In this document: positions 52,470-61,800 of the stretch, one piece after another | Layout: each line of letters begins with the position of its first letter | Position numbering within the stretch: the first letter of the stretch is position 1 | Assembly (NCBI GenBank): GCA_965220665.1 | Contig: CBDCQQ010000004.1 | Coordinates: 941,772 to 1,005,771, forward strand | DNA: 64,000 bases | Direction of reading: 5' to 3' | Source: JAJDZL01 sp965220665 | GTDB taxonomy: Bacteria; Pseudomonadota; Gammaproteobacteria; Arenicellales; JAJDZL01 | Position numbers and translations under genes: made by a program | Notes under the pieces: model-generated | Told to the model about the DNA's origin: nothing | The model's input: only the letters and a program-made list of their open reading frames with translations | The model's database searches: none

Positions 52470-54034
52470 AGTGTTGTCCAACGAGAAATGAGTCTGAAGC
52501 AGGATTCCGTTTCCAACGAGAAATGAGTCTGAAAAACCGAGGTGATCGGGTTCATCATAGGCGGATGAAGACGATCATGAAACTGGAAGAAATCAGGACT
52601 CTGGAAGACGTGCAGGCGTTTTTGGAAGGTACTCAGGCAGTGGTGTTTGAGGTGATCGACAGCAAAGCGGCTCGCTATCGATGGATTGAGCGTGTTTTGA
52701 TTCGTTTCAATTATTCGAAGCTGTCGAAGAAGCAGCGCGGTCTGGTGATTCGTTTGCTGATGAAGGTCAGCGGCTATTCGCGCCAGCAGGTTGCCCGATT
52801 GGTCAAGTGCTATCGAACCAAGGGTCGGGTCAGTTGTGGCCGTGTCGGCGGCGTTCGATTTGCCCGCCGGTACACGGAGCAGGACATTGCGCTGTTGGTG
52901 GAAACGGACCGGCTGCATGATGTGCCCAATGGTCTGGCGGTGAAGAAAATATTTGAACGGGCCTGGGTCGAGTACGGCGATGAGCGCTTTCGGCGCCTGG
53001 CCACCATTTCGGTGTCGCACATTTACAATCTGAGAAAGTCTGCCAGCTACCAGCGTCAGCGCACCTGGCGTGCGAAGACGCAGTCTCGGCAGATTGACAT
53101 TGGCACCCGGAAACGGCCGCAGCCGGATGGCAAGCCCGGCTATCTGCGCGTTGACACGGTCCACCAGGGCGATCAGGATGGTCGCAAGGGGCTTTATCAC
53201 ATCAACGCAGTTGATCAGGTCACGCAGTTCGAATGTGTTGTTTCAGTTGAGAAAATCACTGAACGGCATCTGATACCGGCACTGCAGATGCTGATTGACG
53301 GCTTTCCGTTTGAGATCCTTGGATTCCATACCGACAATGGCAGTGAATACATCAACTACAAAGTGGCAGAGCTTTTGAACAAACTGCACATTGAGTTCAC
53401 CAAGTCGCGCACCCGGCACAGCAATGACAATGCGCTGGTCGAGTGCAAGAATGGGCACGTGATTCGAAAACTGCTCGGTCATGCGCATATCCCACAGGAT
53501 TGTGCCGGTGCGGTGAACGAATTCAATCGCAGCTGTCTGTTTGTCTATGTCAACTATCATCGGCCGTGTCTGTTTGCCAAACGAGAGGTTGACGAACGCG
53601 GCCGGCAGAAGAAACTTTATCCGTATGAACGGGTGCAGACGCCGTATGAGAAACTCAAGTCGTTGCCGGAGGCATGGCAGTATCTGAAACCGGGGGTGAG
53701 TTTCGAACAACTTGATGCGCTGGCTGCGAGGATGAGTGATAATGAAGCGGCACAGTGGCTGCAGGATGAGCGGACGAAATTATTCAGTGAGGTTGCCCGG
53801 CAGCAACGCCTGCAGGGTTGAGATGGGATGGCAGAGAAAAACTCAATTTTGGCAAGATTTATTCGATCACCGCAGAATAAACCTGTGAATAAATCCATAA
53901 AAAACACCAGGAATTGCGCGCTTTTGGGAGGCGCATATCCTTGTTGCTACGCAACTGTTTTTTTACGGATTTTTTAACAGGTTTATTTCCGCTCCGTGGT
54001 TAATTTCAGACTCATTTTGCAATTGGAAAACACT
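52470..54034 (+). mobile_element. 1565-bp insertion sequence, copy 2 (inside the Rpn gene)
   Basis: Complete second copy of the element at 12347-13911, apparently identical in sequence. Ends are AGTGTTGTCCAACG and the reverse complement of AGTGTTTTCCAATTG. It is flanked by the 5-bp duplication ATACA (52465-52469 and 54035-54039). The right-end hairpin is also present. It is oriented against the interrupted gene. Identity between copies 40 kb apart points to recent transposition. Confidence 0.93.
52565..53821 (+). CDS. DD35E integrase-core transposase of the 1565-bp IS, copy 2
   Basis: Same 418-aa frame as copy 1, with Asp in LRVDTVHQGD, Asp in FHTDNGSEY and Glu in NALVECKNG. The open frame extends upstream to 52139 through the IS end into the Rpn fragment, which is only read-through. 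ATG 52565 (or 52577) is the likely start. No disruption is seen. Confidence 0.88.
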   Translation: MKTIMKLEEIRTLEDVQAFLEGTQAVVFEVIDSKAARYRWIERVLIRFNYSKLSKKQRGLVIRLLMKVSGYSRQQVARLVKCYRTKGRVSCGRVGGVRFARRYTEQDIALLVETDRLHDVPNGLAVKKIFERAWVEYGDERFRRLATISVSHIYNLRKSASYQRQRTWRAKTQSRQIDIGTRKRPQPDGKPGYLRVDTVHQGDQDGRKGLYHINAVDQVTQFECVVSVEKITERHLIPALQMLIDGFPFEILGFHTDNGSEYINYKVAELLNKLHIEFTKSRTRHSNDNALVECKNGHVIRKLLGHAHIPQDCAGAVNEFNRSCLFVYVNYHRPCLFAKREVDERGRQKKLYPYERVQTPYEKLKSLPEAWQYLKPGVSFEQLDALAARMSDNEAAQWLQDERTKLFSEVARQQRLQG

Positions 54035-54721
54035 ATACAGCGCCGCGCGCCTCAGAAAACTCACTCTCACATGATCCGGCAGCAGCACCAGCGACTTTTC
54101 CAGCAGCCGCGCAAAGGTCTGCGCCGTCGCCTCCCAGATGTGCGCCATGAACTCGAATCCTAATCCCACCTCAGGATCAAGCCCGTCAAACCGTTCACGG
54201 TTCGACGGGTCCCTCAAATCCACCAGGCTCACGCCAAAGGACAGCAGCAGCGCGGAGAAATCCTCGGCAAACCCCGCCGGCAGACGGCGCGATTCCAGAA
54301 ACGTCCGCTCAACCGGCCAGTGCGGCCGCTCACCATGATAAACCACCACCGGCAGGACCGCATTCGCCCCGCGCTGAACATAAAGCGAGCTCTGATATTT
54401 CAAAATCTGCACCATCAGCCCACTGTCCGGTTGCGACTTGTGTTCCACCAGTATGAAGACCGACAGGGTCTCACCGCTTTTCAGGCGCACCGACACCACC
54501 AGATCCGCCCGCTGCCCGCGCAGCTCTTCAACATCCACCCAGTTGCCCGGTTCAATCGCAATGGTGTCCAGATCAAAGTGCGCCAGCTGCTGTTCGTTGA
54601 ATGCCAGACTGAATATCGACCCGGCCTTGTCCGGGCTCGGAAACAGGCTGTTAAAAAAGCGATCATGAGCATTGCCTCGGGTTGTGCCCGTCCCGTCCTG
54701 CTGGCGTTTGTTTTCTGGCAT
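54035..54721 (-). pseudogene. 5' part of IS-disrupted Rpn-family nuclease gene
   Basis: N-terminal 229 codons of an Rpn (PD-(D/E)XK) nuclease. HDRFFNSLFPSPDKAGSIF is the family start, and the active site is RADLVVSV (Asp), then FILVEHKSQPDSG (E-x-K) and MVQILKYQSSLY. Rpn proteins are DNA endonucleases that raise recombination; some act in phage defence. After ALY the frame enters the 1565-bp IS and stops at about 53963. The active-site half is intact, so a truncated 252-aa product could still be made. Confidence 0.86.
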
Positions 54722-55100
54722 TGAATCTTCCGTATGTGAGGTTGTGTGTAAAAAGCGTGTGAAACGACTGGTCCCGCCGCGTCTGCTGCCGGCGTATTTG
54801 TCCGGTACGGCCGAAAGGCGCAGTCTGATGTCAGCTGAAATTCAAAGGATGAAGGCGAAACGGCGTTCTGCGATTCTTTGGCGGTCTGGCTGTGTTCGTT
54901 CGTCTCTACGCACCTTGGGCACTGAATGACGGCTTCCACAAATTTTCTTTGGAAACCAACATCCTCATTCATTTAATCAGCGACCGAATCATGCCTTCGA
55001 ACGGTAATCAAACCTTTCGGCCGAGATGGGGAAGTACTTACCGCCACACATTAAATAAGGGCCAATATGTACCAACAGTTCGATATTGTCGAAGCCACAA
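54722..55100. other. 379-bp region with no recognisable gene
   Basis: It contains the upstream region of the Rpn gene (minus strand). Short frames on both strands match nothing that I know, and no repeat or terminator is evident. Confidence 0.5.
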
Positions 55101-55355
55101 TCAATATGCGGCGTCGTTAAACACCGGCTTATAAAGTACTGACGCTGGAAGGGTAACTAGAGCGACTCCTACCTTCCGAATAAGGAATGGTCCAGCACCA
55201 AACTGTTCAACCGCATCTTCGGCAGCATTTTCAAATGGATCATAAATATCAAATAGATTTTTATTTTGGATGACTACCCATTTGCCATTTCGATCATTTT
55301 CAAGTGATCGTTGAATGGATTCATAGGCAACAATCTCTTCAGATAGCGTCGCCAT
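55101..55355 (-). CDS. small hypothetical protein (DUF5678-like)
   Basis: 84-aa soluble protein. The pattern GKWVVIQNKNLFDIYDPFEN, then AAEDAVEQFGAGPFLIRKVG, resembles small proteins in which a GKWVvi.....f.sfe.A...A...fG..pflir.v motif makes a short beta-alpha fold, often found near toxin-antitoxin or mobile loci. The function is unknown. The frame is open to TTG 55367; ATG 55355 is the likelier start. It stands alone between the Rpn gene and the giant repeat protein. Confidence 0.55.
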   Translation of the reverse strand: MATLSEEIVAYESIQRSLENDRNGKWVVIQNKNLFDIYDPFENAAEDAVEQFGAGPFLIRKVGVALVTLPASVLYKPVFNDAAY

Positions 55356-55459
55356 TATTTTTACCAACAGAATCGATTTAGGTAATACTTATTGTTGTCA
55401 ATACAGCATATACCAATATTTACTTTCAGCTTGATACGCGTTTGTTTTTTCTTCCAGAA

Positions 55460-55609
55460 TCACTGCAGCCTTGTAATCTCACCAGTGGCGCATCGAACCC
55501 CACCTGAGCCGGTTGGTCTGTACTCGACAACATAGCCTTCTTTGATGTAGAAAATGTTATTGCAGACGCCTTGTATATCTTTGCAAACCACATTGTATCC
55601 AATTGTCAT
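55460..55609 (-). CDS. possible 49-aa cysteine-containing ORF
   Basis: From ATG 55607-55609 a 49-codon frame encodes MTIGYNVVCKDIQGVCNNIF and continues to VRCATGEITRLQ. The same frame stays open upstream for about 35 further codons without an ATG, so it may be the end of a decayed gene. No family is recognised. The rest of 55368-55867 shows only a 12-bp palindrome CTTCGGCCGAAG near 55773 and nothing else. Confidence 0.25.
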   Translation of the reverse strand: MTIGYNVVCKDIQGVCNNIFYIKEGYVVEYRPTGSGGVRCATGEITRLQ

Positions 55610-55867
55610 GCAATTTCTTCCTGATGCTTCATTGACGTAACTCCTGATCTCAAGCCCATCATCTGTGAAAGTGCGCTCAAGACGCGTCGTGAGAAACAGA
55701 GAATGTGATTCCGACAGTCATTCAGTTGATTGAGCCAGAAATTCGCGCCTGATTATCTGACACAAGATCAGGCTTCGGCCGAAGAGGGCATCGGCATAGA
55801 CTCAAAAGCCTCAAGTTGTTAAGCCTGATTCAATATCCGCACAATGCCAGTCCTGGCTGCTGCAACG

Positions 55868-58800
55868 CTACCAATTGAATCCAACACTCAATCTAATGCT
55901 ATGATGCGGTGAAGAATTTTCACTCTGTGACCGGTTCATGGTCAATTCAATATTCGTGTTGGAAACACTGACTTCAGTCCCGGGAGAAAAACGCCATCCC
56001 AAGCTTAATTCACTGGAATTCTCGGACCAACCGTATCCCAATTCTGTAACGACATCAATACTCTCATTGAATGCCAACCCACCGTAGGCCGCCTCTATTC
56101 TCCACAAACGAGCGGGTGGCGTCGTTATGCCGCTACCAGCAGTTTCAGGAATTGCGCTGCGACTGAAAAGCGCCGCCATTCCACCGGAATCAGGTGCACC
56201 AAACTCCTGATAAAGTCCGATTGATAACCCGCGTTCCGTATTTGGCGCCTGATCATACTGAATAGCAGCGGAATACCCTCGATTTTTGAAAGACCTGTCT
56301 TCGTGGTCAGCGACCCCTCGACCTGCGAGCGAAGCATGAAGACCATACTTTTGATGCTGCCATGCAATTCCAAATCCAGCTTCAATACCCCATCCTTTTT
56401 CGGCATCACCGCTATCGTAGCGCGCTGCGATGTCAAACTGCGGCGTCAACGTGGAAGAATCTCCTAGTTGAATCGTGCTCGAGCCAACCAAACCTGCTCG
56501 CAGGCGGGTGACGGCGCCTTCTGCGTCTGCCAAGCCTGAAGCTTCTTCCGAAGTCGCCTTTGTCCAAAGCATGTCAGACTTCATCGAAAGGCTGAATCCA
56601 TTATCACCGGCTGCCGCTATCAACTCATCATCCATCCCGGCTGCCACCATCTGCCAATCGAGTTCGGTCTTGAGCGTTTGGTTATCAGACGGCGTTACCT
56701 CAAGGTCACCGCTGCCGATTCCCAGCATCCCCCAAACTGTGCGGGTTTCATCAAGACGCAAATAACCGAACGGAATCACTGAAGTTAATGATGATTCAAT
56801 TGCTACGTATGATTCACCCGTATTGGCAAAGCCGCCTTCTCCTTCACTCAGGGTCACTGCGAGTCCTGCAAGCCAATCGTCTTGCGCAAAATCAAATCCG
56901 AAGAATCCAGTGCTGACTTCACCATCAATTGTGAGTCCAGACTGGGCTCCGTCGAAACTTGATTTTGAGAACCTGCCCCACATCGAATAAGAACCGTCCT
57001 GGATATACGTTCGCTCATTCCATGTAAAGTCGCTCTGCATCAACAATTCCCGCAATGTCAGACTGCGAACTTCCATTGTTGACCGGCTCTTTTCACCCAG
57101 GCTACCACTATATGGATGCACTGACCTATCTGATTCTCCTGATCTGTAATACGGACCAGCATAGCCGTCAGAATCTTCCTCCACGGAGAATTCACTGGAC
57201 TTTCCTCCAATCGATGCCCCTGCAATGCTTACTTCCAGCCCTGGTGAGCGGTCCGTCGCAAAGCGTTCGGAAACAACTTCAATCGACTGCTCGGCAACCG
57301 TACGTGCGAAACGGGCGAGCCACGGTCCTGGATTGATCAACTCACTGCTGTCGGTGATCAAAAGAGTGCCTGGGCTGTTATCTCGAAATCTGATAATTTC
57401 GTTCACAAGATTCCTATCAAAATCCGGCGAGGTGGATTCTCTAAAGGTTGCGGCCGTTGCAGTGAACACGACCTCTTCAGCACCTTCTGTCGCCGTGTCC
57501 TTTTTCGGTGTGAAATCAATCTCTGTTTGAGCTCTCATCTCGCCAGCCCGGACAGTAATAACGAAGTCGTCCACAGGGTCAAAATCTTCTCCCACTTTTG
57601 CGGTTTTGCCGGTTACAGAAACAGTCAGTTCAATATCTGCTCCTGCGGTTGGTGGTTTTGTATTCGCTGTTACTTTAATTCGCCTTTTGCCGCCATCTTC
57701 TGCAACCGAACCGGGTTCCACAACGATCTCCACATCCAATTCAGGGTCCGTATTTTTAAGTTCGATGGTCGCAGGCGTCACGCTGTAATTGGCAGTGGTT
57801 GTTATCCCTGATACGATAACCGTCTCTCGGTCCTCGTTGGCGAGATCATCTATCGGCGTGAAGGTAAAGCTTTCAGTCCCACTACCTGCTCCAGCGGGTA
57901 TTGTCAGGCTGAAATCTTCCACCGTTTCGAAGTCCGATTCCTGTGCTGTGCCCGGGGCTACAGAAATCTGAATCACCGTGGAATCTGCCCTTGGCGAACC
58001 ATCGACTGTTGCCAAAACCGAAATCTCTACAGACCCATCCCCTTCATTTACCTCACTCGGCGATACACTCAATATAGCTCCGGCTGGTGCTGTTTCGTCA
58101 TCTTCAATGGAAAGAAGCTGATTTCCCGGATTCTGCACACCACCACCTGTGACCGTCCCTGCAACTGTGACTGTTTTGTTCAACGCATATACGTCGTTGT
58201 CATTTGCCGTGATCGTAACTGTACCGCTGCTTGCCAAAGAACCTGCAGTAATTGTCAAAGTAGTATTGTTGCTCAGTGTGATATCACTGGCCGTCGCAGG
58301 GGAGTCAGGACGTGCTGATACTGTTAACGTGATATCTTCGCCTGCAGCCCTGTTCAGTTTGGCTGTTACTGTACTCTGACCGCCGTTTTCGCTAATTGAT
58401 GTCGGCGAAAGAACCAGGGAGACTGTCGATGGACTGTCATCGTCGTTAATAGTGCCAGTGCTTTCGAATGACGTGCCGCCTCCTGGCAGCCTGGCATTAG
58501 TCAAAGAGGAAAAACGCAGAATTACTGTTTCATCAGGTTCGTTGATCGTGTCTCCATTGACTGTCACTGCCACGGTCTTTTTCGTATCGCCGGCAACAAA
58601 ATTGAGCGTGCCAGAAGCAACGGCTACATAGTCGCTGCCCGATGTCGCTGACCCGGTGCCTGCATCGCTATATTGAACCGTTACTGATTTACCGCTTGCA
58701 GGGGCAAGGGTAACGGTAAATGCAAGAGTCTTCGTGCCGCTGTCTCCTTCAGTGACACTCGACGAACCGATCGACAACGTTGGCTCCCCGTCATCGTCGG

Positions 58801-61800
58801 TTACTGTCACTTCGACATTGGTAGCGGCTTCGTTTGCGTAATCTGTGTCTGACGCACTCACAGTGTGGGCAACGATTGATGAACGTTGGTTGTTCGCGTT
58901 ATCAATATTGTCGCTAGCCGCAGTCACGGTGACAGTTTGTTCTATGTTCCAAGTGGAGCTGGTGAACTCAAGACTGCTTCGGTCAGTCGTCGCTACTGTC
59001 GAGTCACTGCTCGCTATGCTGATCGTGACAGTGCCAGTCGGCTCGCTTGTAAGCACTACGCTGTAAGTGCCCTGATGTTCGGCGACGCTGCCTGTCAACG
59101 GATCGTCCGCCTCCTGCAGCAGCAGTGTTTTTGGCGACACACTGATTCCCCGAATGTCATCGTCAATGATGGTTAGTGTCTGGTTGGCGGGGTTTGGAAT
59201 ATTCGCACCCGATACTGCGCCCGATACTGTCACAGTCTGATTCGCTGTGTCCACATCGTTATCCACTGCCGTCAGTGTAACTGTACCCGTGCTTTGTGTA
59301 GACCCGGCTGTAATGGTCAGCGTTGTTCCCTGTTGAGTGACCGATGCACTATTGCCGACGGCGACAGTAACAGTGACGTTCGTCTGAATGGCAGATGACA
59401 AACTGGCACTGACTGTCGTTGAATTTCCTGTTCCACTTTCGTTGATGTTTGCATTTGCCAAAACCAATGTTACGACTGCGGCATCATCATTATCGGTGAT
59501 CGTGCCTGTCGCAGTGCCTGCGCCCTGTACAGCAGACACACTCGCATGGGTGGGGGTGCCAAGCGTCACCACAATCGTCTCATTGGCTTCGTCAAGTCCA
59601 TCACCTCGGACCTTGATCATGATCGTGCCTGTCACTTGACCTGGCGCGATCGTTACCGTCTTAGATGACGGATTAATGTAATCATCATCCGCTGTCGCAG
59701 TGCCGCTCAAGGTATACGGTACGCTGATCTGCCTGCCGCTTGCTGCCGACAGTGTCAACTTAAAACTCATGTCGACAGTGGTATTCGGATCATCACCCTC
59801 TGTCACAGCCGCCGCATCGGCCACAGAAACCGTCGGCGTCGCATCGTTATCGGTAATGTCAATCGCAAGCGGCGCAATCTTCAGATCTCCCGAAGCCGCT
59901 TGGATGCTCAGCGTCTCGGTGTCCTCATCCAGCGTGTCGTCAGTCGGGTCCAGACTGAAGGTGTTCGTCGCACTCGACGCCCCGGCTGCAATCTTGATCT
60001 CAAAGTCCGCAACATTCGCATAGTCGGTACCCTCAAGCGCACTGTCTTTCGCATCGCCCACCGCAACGCTGACTGTGGTCTCATCCGCATACGTCGTATC
60101 ACCGGAAACCTCCGCCGTCACCGTCACCGTCGCTGTCGCCGCATTCTCGGCAATCGTATCAACATCCGCTTTCAGCACAATCCCGCCAGGCGCCGCATCA
60201 TCGTCGACCACCTTCACCGCAACATCAGCCACTTCCTCGCCGCTGTAGTCTGATGAACTGACCAGCGCATGCTTGATCGTCCCCTCGCGCGCATCACCGT
60301 CATTGTCAATCGAATCATCCTTCGCCGTCACCGTCACGACCTGCGCCGTCTCCCAGTCCGATGTGCTAAACGTCAGCGATGTCTTGTCCAGCCCAAACGC
60401 CGCATCCTTCGGAAGCGTCATGTTGATCACCACGCTTGCAGTCGGCTCGCTGGTCAGCACCACGCTGTAGGTTCCCTGATCCTGGCGGCCGTTATCTTCA
60501 TTGTCATCATCGGCCTCGTCGATCTCAATCGGAGAACCCGTCACCGTCACCCCGCGGGTGTCATCGTCAACAATCGTCAGCTCCACATCAGCTGGATTCG
60601 CCACCCCGGAACCCGATGCCGCACCCGAAACCGTGACGACCTGATTCGCCGCATCGATCTTGTTGTCATCCGCCGTCAGCGTCACCGTGCCCGTGCTCGC
60701 GGTCGCGCCCGCAGCGATCGTCAGCGTCGTGCCCGACTGCGTCAGCCGCGAACCGCCCGGAACCGACACCTCAACCTCAACCGCCTCATAAGTCACCGCC
60801 GACAGCTGCGCAGTCACCGTGCTCGAGTTGCTCGCGCCGCTCTCGTTGATGCTCGCAGCTGACAGCCGCAGCGTCACCGTCGGCGTCGCATCGTTATCGG
60901 TAATGTCAATCGCAAGCGGCGCAATCTTCAGATCTCCCGAAGCCGCTTGGATGCTCAGCGTCTCGGTGTCCTCATCCAGCGTGTCGTCAGTCGGGTCCAG
61001 ACTGAAGGTGTTCGTCGCACTCGACGCCCCGGCTGCAATCTTGATCTCAAAGTCCGCAACATTCGCATAGTCGGTACCCTCAAGCGCACTGTCTTTCGCA
61101 TCGCCCACCGCAACGCTGACTGTGGTCTCATCCGCATACGTCGTATCACCGGAAACCTCCGCCGTCACCGTCACCGTCGCTGTCGCCGCATTCTCGGCAA
61201 TCGTATCAACATCCGCTTTCAGCACAATCCCGCCAGGCGCCGCATCATCGTCGACCACCTTCACCGCAACATCAGCCACTTCCTCGCCGCTGTAGTCTGA
61301 TGAACTGACCAGCGCATGCTTGATCGTCCCCTCGCGCGCATCACCGTCATTGTCAATCGAATCATCCTTCGCCGTCACCGTCACGACCTGCGCCGTCTCC
61401 CAGTCCGATGTGCTAAACGTCAGCGATGTCTTGTCCAGCCCAAACGCCGCATCCTTCGGAAGCGTCATGTTGATCACCACGCTTGCAGTCGGCTCGCTGG
61501 TCAGCACCACGCTGTAGGTTCCCTGATCCTGGCGGCCGTTATCTTCATTGTCATCATCGGCCTCGTCGATCTCAATCGGAGAACCCGTCACCGTCACCCC
61601 GCGGGTGTCATCGTCAACAATCGTCAGCTCCACATCAGCTGGATTCGCCACCCCGGAACCCGATGCCGCACCCGAAACCGTGACGACCTGATTCGCCGCA
61701 TCGATCTTGTTGTCATCCGCCGTCAGCGTCACCGTGCCCGTGCTCGCGGTCGCGCCCGCAGCGATCGTCAGCGTCGTGCCCGACTGCGTCAGCCGCGAAC

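Noticed and set aside
52139..52564. N-terminal extension of the transposase of IS copy 2
   Set aside because: It reads through the IS terminus into the interrupted Rpn gene on its antisense strand. Copy 1 has a different upstream sequence.
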